Shown here one piece after another: positions 1 through 5,301 of a DNA stretch of 9,057 nt. The notes under the pieces are model-generated. The model did not search any database. It was not told the DNA's origin and was given only the letters and a program-made list of their open reading frames with translations. The position numbers and the translations under genes were made by a program. Position 1 is the first letter of the stretch, and every line of letters begins with the position of its first letter. Source of the stretch: Desulfurococcales archaeon (lineage in GTDB: Archaea; Thermoproteota; Thermoprotei_A; Sulfolobales; NBVN01); assembly GCA_027061705.1 (NCBI GenBank), contig JAMOVB010000084.1:1-9057 (forward strand), written 5' to 3'.

Positions 1-615
1 GACGCGATCGTGGCGATAGGCCTCAAGGCATCGGCCGCGCTCGACGAGTTCAGGAAGTATGAGGCGGTATGCGGGCGCAGCCCCTGCAGCGATAGCGGCT
101 ACCGCCCAACGGGCGTCACCGCCAACATAACGCTCATCGACATACCGGCCAAGTACTCTAGGGGTAGGTGGGTGTCGACAGGCTACGGATACGTTATCGA
201 CGACTCGCTGGGAGACGGTAGGGGGATGGAGAGGTTCTGGAAGTTAATGACGGCGCATTCGGAGGTAGTCGATAGCGGGGGCGGCGCTGGCGAGGCGCGG
301 TACCAGTTCCAAAGCTATAAGGAGAGAGATGTTGATATGGGTGTGGATGTTGTGGACCTCCTATCAGCTCTAGCCGGGATTGACGCGGGCAAGCTTGCCA
401 AGTACTTCCCAGTAAGCGCCGGGTTCGGGTGGGGTGACGGTGAGAAATCAAGCAATGTTGTGGAGATCTACGTTAAGAACTACTACGTGTACAGCAACTA
501 CTACGTATTCCTAACTAACTACGTGTGCAGGTATAAGGCATTCTTAGGTGATGATGGAGTACAGCTCAAGCTAATGTACTTCGATGCAGACATATACCCG
601 CCCTCGAGGGTCTGA
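1..615 (+). CDS. Hypothetical protein, 3' part only
   Basis: The reading frame is open from the first base of the window to the TGA at 613-615, so this is the C-terminal part (204 codons) of a gene that starts upstream. A GTG at position 10 is in frame but has no visible ribosome binding site, so I treat the gene as partial. I do not recognise a family. The visible part is soluble-looking, without a clear membrane segment, rich in Gly, Tyr and Val. Near the end it carries three loose copies of an Asn-Tyr-(Tyr)-Val motif (about residues 160-176 of the visible part), which fits beta-strand-rich structure. Codon use is G+C-rich for the first 300 bases and more mixed after that. It converges on the minus-strand operon ending at 705. 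Function unknown; a surface or secreted protein is possible but not shown. Confidence 0.6.
   Translation, partial: DAIVAIGLKASAALDEFRKYEAVCGRSPCSDSGYRPTGVTANITLIDIPAKYSRGRWVSTGYGYVIDDSLGDGRGMERFWKLMTAHSEVVDSGGGAGEARYQFQSYKERDVDMGVDVVDLLSALAGIDAGKLAKYFPVSAGFGWGDGEKSSNVVEIYVKNYYVYSNYYVFLTNYVCRYKAFLGDDGVQLKLMYFDADIYPPSRV
478..530 (+). repeat. Short degenerate tandem repeat inside the first gene
   Basis: The 11-base string AACTACTACGT occurs at 478-488 and again at 496-506, an 18-base period, followed by a shorter related copy AACTACGTGTGCAG at 517-530. It encodes the repeated Asn-Tyr-Tyr-Val motif of the overlapping gene. It probably reflects a local duplication within a beta-rich region. Confidence 0.5.
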
Positions 616-704
616 AGGCGGGCTACGCTGTAGGCGCTGTAGAGGCGGAGTAACGGAGTAGTAATGGTGTGGAAAAATTATTTCGTAGGCATGTGGGGGC
701 TCCC
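616..704. other. Short convergent intergenic region
   Basis: This gap separates two converging genes. It contains no gene. An imperfect G-rich/C-rich inverted pair (GTGGGGG at 693-699 and CCCTCAC at 702-708) and a short AT-rich run (AAAAATTATTT, 673-683) could serve in transcription termination for either side, but the signal is weak. Confidence 0.3.
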
Positions 705-1139
705 TCACCGCCTGCGTAGCAGGAGCGTGCCTTCTAGTGCGAAGAGCAGTGTTGCGAGCGCCGTGGTTAGTGTGAGCGCTATTAGCTCCGGGTCTATGCC
801 CTCGCCCCCCTTAAGCCTCAGCGCGATTGTCAGGGCTTCGACAGCTAGGAGTCCTGCGAAGAATGCTGAGTAGGTTAGTAGCCTCGGTATTAGCCACTTC
901 CCTATCGTTACGTATCCCTCCACGCTGGCCGGCCTCGTTATCACGTACCTCCCGTCCGGCAGTCTGCTGGCTAGGCCCTCCTCCTCAAGGCGTTTTAGGT
1001 GGTAGTACGCTAGGCTCGGGCTGCTCAGCCCAAGCGCTCTGGCGACGTCGCGGGGCCCTGCAGGCCCGTTGCGCAGTATGTACGCGTACACTTTGAGGGC
1101 CGTTCCCTCGAGGGCCTGCCTCCCGTCCCTACCGCCCAT
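705..1139 (-). CDS. Winged-helix transcription regulator with two C-terminal membrane segments
   Basis: The 144-residue protein has an N-terminal winged helix-turn-helix: helices over residues 13-54, with the turn and recognition helix around 'RDVARALGLSSPSLAYYHLKR' (30-50), then a wing at about 57-68 ending in DGRYVIT. This resembles ArsR/MarR-like archaeal regulators. Two hydrophobic stretches (about 83-108 and 117-141), ending in RRR, indicate a membrane-tethered DNA-binding protein. The ATG has a good ribosome binding site (GGGGAGG, complement of 1149-1155) nine bases upstream, 16 bases after the stop of the preceding gene, so the two genes form an operon. Inferred role: membrane-bound sensor-regulator, perhaps responding to a signal at the membrane or to its partner protein. 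No ligand-binding residues can be named. The target is unknown; the palindrome at 2078-2095 is a candidate. Confidence 0.8.
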   Translation of the reverse strand: MGGRDGRQALEGTALKVYAYILRNGPAGPRDVARALGLSSPSLAYYHLKRLEEEGLASRLPDGRYVITRPASVEGYVTIGKWLIPRLLTYSAFFAGLLAVEALTIALRLKGGEGIDPELIALTLTTALATLLFALEGTLLLRRR

Positions 1140-1148
1140 CGCGTGGCG

Positions 1149-1173
1149 CCTCCCCCTAAGGGCTTTGGGGAGG
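1149..1173 (-). promoter_or_regulatory. Hairpin that would mask the ribosome binding site of the regulator gene
   Basis: On the minus-strand transcript CCTCCCC (from 1173-1167, the Pro-Pro-Gln codons at the end of the upstream gene) is a perfect 7-bp complement to GGGGAGG (1155-1149), the ribosome binding site of the regulator gene. The 11-nt loop contains the upstream stop codon TAG. Ribosomes finishing the upstream gene would open it, so it could couple translation of the two genes. Only seven pairs, but six are G-C. Confidence 0.4.
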
Positions 1174-2019
1174 TGTTGCCGGCACTAACTCCTCGGAAGG
1201 CTCTATGAGTACTGAGGGGGGTATCGACCCGTACCAGTACTCGCTGCCGGAGTGCTTCAGCCTAACCTTAAGCACCAGTACTGCGTTCGAAGTCCCCTTA
1301 ACCACCGCGTTACCTCCTAAGGCCTTACCGTTAACGACTATGATTACGAAGGCCCAGGAGCTCCCGTGGAGCCACGGGTTCCTGCCGCTGAACCACGACC
1401 TAGCCCATATCTGCGGTAGGGGGACGGTGCATGAGAGCGTGACGTATGCGGCCGAACCGTAGGGCAGGTTCTCGCCCACCACGTTCGAGGGTATGTGCGT
1501 GACCCCCCGCTCCAGCAGGATGTCGTTGGAGTACCCGTAGCTGAACCCGCTCCCACGGTAGTACTTAACGACCTCAATACTTCCGTTCGGCGGGCGCTCC
1601 CCGCCGGCGGCGCTGCCGTTGCCTATGATTATAGTTGTTGTCGCCACCGCCTCACCGATTATGGATGCCGAAGTCGAGGTCTTCTCAACAACCCTCACGC
1701 CGCCCCCACCGCATACTGAGGCGCCGCAGTACGCCTGCTGGGGGATATGCACAGCCACCTTAGTTGGGAGTAGGTAGGTGCCCCTATGCGTGTTCCAGAG
1801 CTCCACAACAGCCATGAACGACGCGAGCGTCACGTTAGCGGGCCTACCCCCGACCGGGACGGTGGTGTTGTACACCCTCAGGTACAGGTACACGAGCTTA
1901 ACCCGCGGCGCGTAGTTAGGGTACGGCCCTAAAGCAGGCTTAAGCAGGTAGGAACCCACAGCGAGGCCGAGCACCACGGCCGCCGCAACAGCCACGGCTG
2001 AAACCACCCTCACATCCAA
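1156..2019 (-). CDS. Membrane-anchored extracytoplasmic protein, function unknown
   Basis: The 287-residue protein has a short N-terminus and one strong hydrophobic segment at about residues 5-25 with no clear cleavage site, then a Thr/Val/Tyr-rich, beta-strand-like body outside the membrane. Four Asn-X-Ser/Thr sequons (N51, N62, N134, N145) are consistent with archaeal surface glycosylation. Three cysteines (C98, C103, C197) might form one disulfide. The C-terminus is Pro-rich. The start is TTG at 2019-2017: it has the ribosome binding site GGTGATCC (complement of 2023-2030), a full match to the 16S tail complement, five bases past the GGTGAT core. I recognise no family. It is cotranscribed with the tethered regulator, so it may be that regulator's extracellular sensing partner; this is inference from context only. 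Confidence 0.7.
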   Translation of the reverse strand: MDVRVVSAVAVAAAVVLGLAVGSYLLKPALGPYPNYAPRVKLVYLYLRVYNTTVPVGGRPANVTLASFMAVVELWNTHRGTYLLPTKVAVHIPQQAYCGASVCGGGGVRVVEKTSTSASIIGEAVATTTIIIGNGSAAGGERPPNGSIEVVKYYRGSGFSYGYSNDILLERGVTHIPSNVVGENLPYGSAAYVTLSCTVPLPQIWARSWFSGRNPWLHGSSWAFVIIVVNGKALGGNAVVKGTSNAVLVLKVRLKHSGSEYWYGSIPPSVLIEPSEELVPATPPQSP

Positions 2020-2022
2020 TCA

Positions 2023-2030
2023 GGATCACC
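2023..2030 (-). promoter_or_regulatory. Ribosome binding site fixing a TTG start
   Basis: Read on the minus strand this is GGTGATCC, matching the complement of the archaeal 16S 3' end. It decides for the TTG at 2019-2017 as the start of the membrane-anchored protein. Confidence 0.65.
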
Positions 2031-2048
2031 GGGAACTAGAGCGTCGGA

Positions 2049-2061
2049 ACCATAAAACTCT
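2049..2061 (-). promoter_or_regulatory. Probable TATA box of the minus-strand operon
   Basis: The minus strand reads AGAGTTTTATGG here, a TATA-like element in otherwise G+C-rich DNA. Transcription would start about 25 bases downstream, near 2030, giving a very short leader that still contains the GGTGATCC ribosome binding site. Confidence 0.45.
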
Positions 2062-2077
2062 ACGACCAGAACGGAGG

Positions 2078-2095
2078 CGTTCAAGTACTTGAACG
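2078..2095. promoter_or_regulatory. Perfect 18-bp palindrome, candidate operator
   Basis: CGTTCAAGTACTTGAACG is its own exact reverse complement with no spacer. It lies in the divergent intergenic region, about 20 bases upstream of the TATA-like box of the minus-strand operon and over 100 bases upstream of the peptide operon's start. Such symmetry fits a dimeric winged-helix or ribbon-helix-helix regulator. The tethered winged-helix protein at 705-1139 is an obvious candidate, by inference. An activator-type position relative to the minus promoter is suggested by the geometry. Confidence 0.6.
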
Positions 2096-2142
2096 TGCCA
2101 TTACCACCGTGTCTATTTGGCTACCCTTAGTTGCATCTTTGA

Positions 2143-2158
2143 TAGATACATAGATACA
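2143..2158. repeat. Tandem 8-bp repeat TAGATACA x2 upstream of the peptide operon
   Basis: Two perfect adjacent copies of TAGATACA (2143-2150 and 2151-2158) sit next to an AT-rich ATATTTTAAG stretch (2159-2168) at the left end of the peptide-operon promoter region. It could be a direct-repeat binding site for an activator, or a simple slippage product. Confidence 0.4.
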
Positions 2159-2186
2159 ATATTTTAAGATGACAGTTTAACAGCTG

Positions 2187-2232
2187 GATAAAAGTAAAAT
2201 TTAATCGTAACAAAATGTTACATTTTTATCGG
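2187..2232 (+). promoter_or_regulatory. Promoter region of the TOMM peptide operon
   Basis: This is the most AT-rich stretch of the window and lies just before the precursor gene. Two TATA-like elements are visible: AAAATTTAAT at 2196-2205, preceded by A-rich BRE-like bases (predicted start near 2230), and ATTTTTAT at 2222-2229 (predicted start near 2252, just before the ribosome binding site). I cannot choose between them from sequence. Both flank the dyad at 2207-2221, so a protein bound there would block either. Confidence 0.5.
2207..2221. promoter_or_regulatory. Dyad GTAACA-AAA-TGTTAC, candidate operator of the peptide operon
   Basis: Two perfect 6-bp inverted arms are separated by AAA. 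The dyad lies between the two TATA candidates of the TOMM operon, directly where TBP/TFB or the polymerase would sit. It is a plausible repressor site. No regulator gene is within the operon itself; the binder would be encoded elsewhere or be the winged-helix protein at 705-1139. Confidence 0.5.
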
Positions 2233-2254
2233 AAAGACACCAAAATGCAAAGGC

Positions 2255-2265
2255 GGAGGGGATGA
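2255..2265 (+). promoter_or_regulatory. Ribosome binding site of the precursor peptide gene
   Basis: GGAGGGGATGA closely follows the extended 16S-tail complement GGAGGTGATC and ends six bases before the ATG at 2272. An in-frame TGA at 2263-2265 excludes any start further upstream, so the ATG at 2272 is secure. Confidence 0.65.
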
Positions 2266-2271
2266 GCCCGT

Positions 2272-2418
2272 ATGCAGGTTAGAAGGGTCAGTGTAAGTCG
2301 GGCTGACCTGAAGAGAGTGCCAGCAGATATAGTCATAGCTTGCTGTGCCTGTTGCTGCTGGTGTCACTGCCACGCATATTCAATGCTACCAGTTCAGTTT
2401 TCAAATAGCGAGGAGTGA
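2272..2418 (+). CDS. TOMM precursor peptide with Cys-rich core (SagA-like)
   Basis: This 48-residue gene encodes a leader of about 22 residues, basic and hydrophobic (RRVSVSRADLKRVPADIVIA at 4-23), then the core CCACCCWCHCH (24-34), and a polar tail ending in SNSEE. Cysteines are at 24, 25, 27, 28, 29, 31 and 33: seven of ten residues, with no Ser or Thr among them. In streptolysin S-type peptides such cysteines are cyclised to thiazolines and oxidised to thiazoles; the immediately downstream genes supply exactly these activities. Start: ATG with a strong ribosome binding site and an in-frame stop just upstream. The next gene begins 25 bases after the stop. The resemblance to SagA is in architecture (leader then poly-Cys core), not in detailed sequence. 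The leader cleavage point is not evident; just before C24 or at the Pro17 region are possible. The activity of the product (cytolysin, archaeocin, metal binding) cannot be read from sequence. Confidence 0.85.
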   Translation: MQVRRVSVSRADLKRVPADIVIACCACCCWCHCHAYSMLPVQFSNSEE

Positions 2419-2443
2419 GTCGCAAAATTAAGGTGAGCGTAAA

Positions 2444-3016
2444 ATGAACTCAATACGATTTTTAGCCCTAATAACCTCGGTCTTTGCTATAATTTGGTTC
2501 CGCGGAGGAACGGAAGGAGTTATGGGCTTCTTACTTAATCCGCTTAGATTAATACCCTGCAGTTATGTGCTGATTCTGCTGGTTATCTCTCCGCTTCTAG
2601 GTTTTCTTCTGGGCTTAGCGGATCTGAGGATAACTGATTTTGCCCTTCGCACGTTACGTGGAGCGCAGGATATAAGCTTATATGAGAAAGTAGAGAAGCT
2701 TCAAAACCCGTATCGGGGTAAGGGGTTAAAGGCGTTAATTCCCTTAATCTCGAACGCCCTGGGCGAGGAGTGTGTGAGGGGCGCGGTGATCGTTGTGCTA
2801 TGCCAGTACCTTAAGGTAGCTACGGTATTTGCTGCCTTAGCGGCAATATTATTTATACAGATCTTCAGGCCTATACCTCTTTATGCAAGACCTGCCAAGG
2901 TAATGGTCGATATTATCTTAACCCTACTGTTTGCTTACGGAGGTCTGTTACCACCCCTTCTAGCTCATACTTCTCTAAACTTGTGCATTCTGTACCCGAT
3001 AATGTTTAGGAGGTGA
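2444..3016 (+). CDS. CPBP/CaaX-protease-like membrane protein (SagE-like), degenerate motifs
   Basis: The 190-residue protein is mostly hydrophobic, with membrane segments around 5-19, 38-58, 96-106/113-142 and 153-185. It resembles the CPBP intramembrane metalloprotease (Abi) family: a Glu pair with a nearby Arg (E108, E109, R112) and a final His-X3-Asn (H175, N179). Family members in TOMM clusters (SagE type) are proposed leader peptidases or immunity proteins. Two features are off: the first motif is EExxR rather than the usual EExxxR, and the expected Phe-X3-His second motif reads F137-X3-F141, without the His. It may therefore be inactive as a protease and act in self-protection; alternatively the family is divergent here. 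ATG at 2444 has ribosome binding site AAGGTGAG six bases upstream. It is second in the operon, directly after the precursor. Confidence 0.7.
   Translation: MNSIRFLALITSVFAIIWFRGGTEGVMGFLLNPLRLIPCSYVLILLVISPLLGFLLGLADLRITDFALRTLRGAQDISLYEKVEKLQNPYRGKGLKALIPLISNALGEECVRGAVIVVLCQYLKVATVFAALAAILFIQIFRPIPLYARPAKVMVDIILTLLFAYGGLLPPLLAHTSLNLCILYPIMFRR
3009..3016 (+). promoter_or_regulatory. Ribosome binding site deciding the start at 3022
   Basis: GGAGGTGA overlaps the stop codon of the CPBP-like gene. A GTG inside it (3013) is in frame with the next gene but cannot be the start if this is the binding site; the ATG at 3022 is correctly spaced, and the ATG at 3028 is a second choice. Confidence 0.6.
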
Positions 3017-3021
3017 GGGCG

Positions 3022-3615
3022 ATGGGTATGCTTGGGAAGATATCCCCGTACATGAAGGCCCCCCTAGAGGGGGAGGGTGATGGATTAGCCGTTCTGAAGG
3101 ATGCCCCATGTTCGACGTTCTCGCTAAGCATCGCCGGAGCGTTACGGCAGGAGGTTGGAAAGAGCCTTAATCGTTGTCTACGTTCGCGAGAGATCTATAG
3201 AGCTCACTTGGAGACGTTAGAGGCTCCTGAGGAACTCTCCCTAGGCCTAGCTAAGGATGCCCTATCAATATACTGCGCGGATGAGGATTTCCAATGCATG
3301 TTCGGAGTAGCCTTAGTGTTTAAGGGTATGCTCTACAGCGTTGTCTGCAAGGAAGGAGACTGCCAGTACGTACCGCTTCGGGAGTTAGATGTGGAGGGAA
3401 CATATATTATTCCCTACATCAATATTATAGATGTATGCGGGCTTGACTCCACAGGTGTTCTACTCCTTCGCAGTATTATAGCTGCAGGTAGGTATCTTGA
3501 GAGATTACTGCGAGGGTTGGAGAATCTGTCTAAGTCGGTGGAGGTATCCAATACCGTTCCAGACTGGTTAAACCCCTCAACTATAGTACCATATGTTATT
3601 AAACTTGAGGGGTGA
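3022..3615 (+). CDS. Uncharacterised TOMM-operon protein, possible N-terminal partner of the dehydrogenase
   Basis: This 197-residue protein is soluble-looking and I do not recognise its family. It has seven cysteines (30, 52, 85, 92, 109, 114, 139) with no clear metal-site pattern, an alpha/beta central part (about 80-135) and a helical stretch (about 143-172) ending in a Pro-rich tail. It begins five bases after the CPBP-like gene and ends six bases before the SagB-type dehydrogenase. That dehydrogenase is short (251 residues) and lacks the large N-terminal region of the ThcOx/PatG-type azoline oxidases, which contains leader-binding-like winged-helix domains. The two proteins together would be about 450 residues, near the length of such fused enzymes. 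I infer, weakly, that this is a split-off N-terminal subunit that binds the peptide or the dehydrogenase. It could equally be an immunity or scaffolding protein. Its place within the operon supports a role in the pathway. Confidence 0.65.
   Translation: MGMLGKISPYMKAPLEGEGDGLAVLKDAPCSTFSLSIAGALRQEVGKSLNRCLRSREIYRAHLETLEAPEELSLGLAKDALSIYCADEDFQCMFGVALVFKGMLYSVVCKEGDCQYVPLRELDVEGTYIIPYINIIDVCGLDSTGVLLLRSIIAAGRYLERLLRGLENLSKSVEVSNTVPDWLNPSTIVPYVIKLEG
3572..3613 (+). promoter_or_regulatory. 9-bp inverted repeat covering the dehydrogenase ribosome binding site
   Basis: ACCCCTCAA at 3572-3580 is a perfect complement to TTGAGGGGT at 3605-3613, with a 24-nt loop. The right arm contains the ribosome binding site of the dehydrogenase gene (GAGGGGTGAT, ATG at 3622) and runs into the upstream stop codon (3613-3615). 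Folding would hide that site until ribosomes on the upstream gene open it, coupling production of the two proteins. At very high temperature a 9-bp stem may be only marginally stable. Confidence 0.45.
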
Positions 3616-3621
3616 TGCACT

Positions 3622-4377
3622 ATGGAGTCAGTTGACGAACTGAGGCGTGTACTGAAAATAGACTCGGAGCTTGAGGACAGTGGTATGAAGACTAAGTTCA
3701 TTCGCAGTGTAAGCCTGCCTAAAGACATAAAGTTAGTTAAGGACTTTGGTGCGGGTAAGGAGTTACCCAAGCCCAAGCCAGAGACTCTTAAAACTAGCCT
3801 ATGGTCTACAATCAAATCCAGAAGGAGTTGCAGGGTGTTCGATCCCGAAGGGAGATTAGATCTAGAGCAGCTGAGTGCCCTACTCTACAGCGCTGCTGGC
3901 GTTACGTTGAGAGTGGATGGTGTTTACGGAATGTTAGATTATCCATTTAGAGCAACTCCATCTACAGGGGGCCTGCACTGTATCGACCTTTACGTGGCCG
4001 CGCTACGTGTGAATAACCTGAGTCCGGGACTTTACTACTACCACTATGATAGGCATGAATTAAGTACCCTTTGTGAGGACTGTTACCCTCACACACTAGT
4101 TGATACGATAGCTCAGGGCCAGCTTAGAAACGCGCCAGTGTACTTCATACTAGTGGCAAAGCTTAGGAGGGGTATCTGGAAGTACGGATGTAAATTCTAC
4201 AAGTTATGCCTCGTTGATGCGGGATGCGTTGCTGAGCACGTGCATCTAGCGTCGACGGCAATGAACCTGTGTTCGGTTCTTGTAGCGGGGTTTAATGTTG
4301 AGAGAGTTAAGGAGATTCTAGACTTAGAAGAAGATGAGATACCTGTCCTGATAATTCCCGTAGGGCCTAAGATTTAA
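3622..4377 (+). CDS. SagB-type FMN-dependent azoline dehydrogenase
   Basis: The 251-residue protein belongs to the SagB/McbC branch of the nitroreductase superfamily, which oxidises thiazolines/oxazolines to thiazoles/oxazoles using FMN. Visible marks, in order: 'SRRSCRVFDP' (66-75), the N-terminal FMN phosphate-contact region; 'RATPSTGGLHCIDLY' (110-124), the counterpart of the family's R-x-x-P-S-x-G-x-L-Y-P-x-E-x-Y; 'LSPGLYYYHYDRHEL' (133-147), matching the LxPGLYxYxxxxHxL signature; and 'WKYGCKFYKLCLVDAG' (186-201), whose Lys-Tyr pair (K187-Y188) corresponds to the conserved KY reported as catalytically important in TOMM dehydrogenases. The C-terminal part follows the fold's usual helix-strand ending. 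It is shorter than many SagB proteins because it lacks most of the N-terminal region; residues 1-60 are poorly conserved. Ribosome binding site GAGGGGTGAT lies just before the ATG at 3622. Its seven-cysteine substrate would be the peptide at 2272-2418. Confidence 0.88.
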   Translation: MESVDELRRVLKIDSELEDSGMKTKFIRSVSLPKDIKLVKDFGAGKELPKPKPETLKTSLWSTIKSRRSCRVFDPEGRLDLEQLSALLYSAAGVTLRVDGVYGMLDYPFRATPSTGGLHCIDLYVAALRVNNLSPGLYYYHYDRHELSTLCEDCYPHTLVDTIAQGQLRNAPVYFILVAKLRRGIWKYGCKFYKLCLVDAGCVAEHVHLASTAMNLCSVLVAGFNVERVKEILDLEEDEIPVLIIPVGPKI

Positions 4378-4383
4378 GGAGGT

Positions 4384-5301
4384 GTGGCGACCCTGGAGAC
4401 CGTGCTAGAAGTAGAGAATGTCTGGAAATACTACGTGCGTGGTAAGGAGAGGGTGGCCGCGCTAAGGGGGATTTCACTTAAGATTAGGCGGGGGGAAATG
4501 TTCTGTGTGGTAGGCCCTAATGGGGCTGGGAAGACGACCTTAATAGAGTCCGTGCTCGGCCTCCGCACTATCCAGTCAGGTAGCATCACACTGTTCGGTG
4601 AGAAGGTGGACGGTAAGCTTCCAGGTAGCTTAACACAGAGAATAGGCTTCGTCCTAGAGGGAATGAAGCTTAACTCCCACCTGACGGTTCTCGAGAATCT
4701 TGAGCTCACACAGTTACTTTGGAGCGGGAGGTCGGATAGGAGGGAGGTACTTAACTCCTTAGATAAGTTCGGGCTCTACGAACTTAGGAATAGACTCTAT
4801 AATGATCTGTCAGCAGGGCAGAAAAGAAGGGTGTTGATACTATCGGCAATACTCCATAATCCGGAGTTCTTAATATTAGACGAGCCTGAGGCAGGTCTCG
4901 ACCCGAACGCAAGGCTTCAGGTGATGGACTTCATTAAGAACCTCTCAAGGAGTCAAGGAATGACAGTGCTCTTCTCAACTCACGTAATGAGCATAGCTTC
5001 GAAGTACTCCGACAGGTTAGCCATAATAAATAAAGGTAGGATAGCCGTTACTGGCACGCCCTACGACCTAATAGCAAGGTACGGCGGTAGGTGGAGAGTT
5101 ATAATTAAGGTTAAGGGAGACATCACCCTAAGGGGGTTCAGGAAAGTTGAGGAGAGGACCTTCGAGGCCGAATTCCCGAATCCAAACGACGCCCTAGATG
5201 TCGTAAGGAATATCGATAAGTCCCATATAGATGAGCTCTACCTCGAGTCCCCGACGCTAGATGACGTCTACAGGAGGATAGTAGGGGGTGACGGGAGTTG
5301 A
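4384..5301 (+). CDS. ABC transporter ATP-binding protein (TOMM exporter)
   Basis: The 305-residue ATPase has Walker A GPNGAGKTT (44-52), signature LSAGQKRRV (142-150, Ala in the second small position), Walker B with catalytic Glu 'FLILDEPEAGLD' (162-173) and switch His H200. At the Q-loop position there is GFVLEGM (88-94), with Glu instead of Gln, as often found in ABC-2-type ATPases. The C-terminal 70 residues, ending in the SPTLDDVYRRIVG pattern, form the accessory domain usual for ABC-2 exporters. It would energise export of the modified peptide through the permease encoded next. Start is uncertain: the GTG at 4384 overlaps the end of the ribosome binding site AAGGAGGTG, while the GTG at 4402 (giving MLEVENVWKYY) looks like a typical family start but lies far from that site. 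Equivalent to SagG by position and type. Confidence 0.93.
   Translation: MATLETVLEVENVWKYYVRGKERVAALRGISLKIRRGEMFCVVGPNGAGKTTLIESVLGLRTIQSGSITLFGEKVDGKLPGSLTQRIGFVLEGMKLNSHLTVLENLELTQLLWSGRSDRREVLNSLDKFGLYELRNRLYNDLSAGQKRRVLILSAILHNPEFLILDEPEAGLDPNARLQVMDFIKNLSRSQGMTVLFSTHVMSIASKYSDRLAIINKGRIAVTGTPYDLIARYGGRWRVIIKVKGDITLRGFRKVEERTFEAEFPNPNDALDVVRNIDKSHIDELYLESPTLDDVYRRIVGGDGS

Noticed and set aside
601..610. Short palindrome CCCTCGAGGG, also found at about 1105-1114
   Set aside because: Ten-base palindromes of this G+C-rich kind are expected by chance, and both copies lie inside coding sequence.
2262..2282. ATG at 2262 opening a six-codon reading frame that overlaps the precursor start
   Set aside because: It falls within the ribosome binding site of the precursor gene, ends after six codons and has no sign of being translated. 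Its only relevance is that its TGA-containing frame neighbour closes the precursor frame upstream.
2272..2418. Reading the Cys/His-rich peptide as a small zinc-binding protein or metallothionein
   Set aside because: The clustering CCACCC does not give zinc-finger spacing, and the gene heads an operon of azole-forming enzymes, which explains the cysteines better. Metal binding by the modified product is not excluded.
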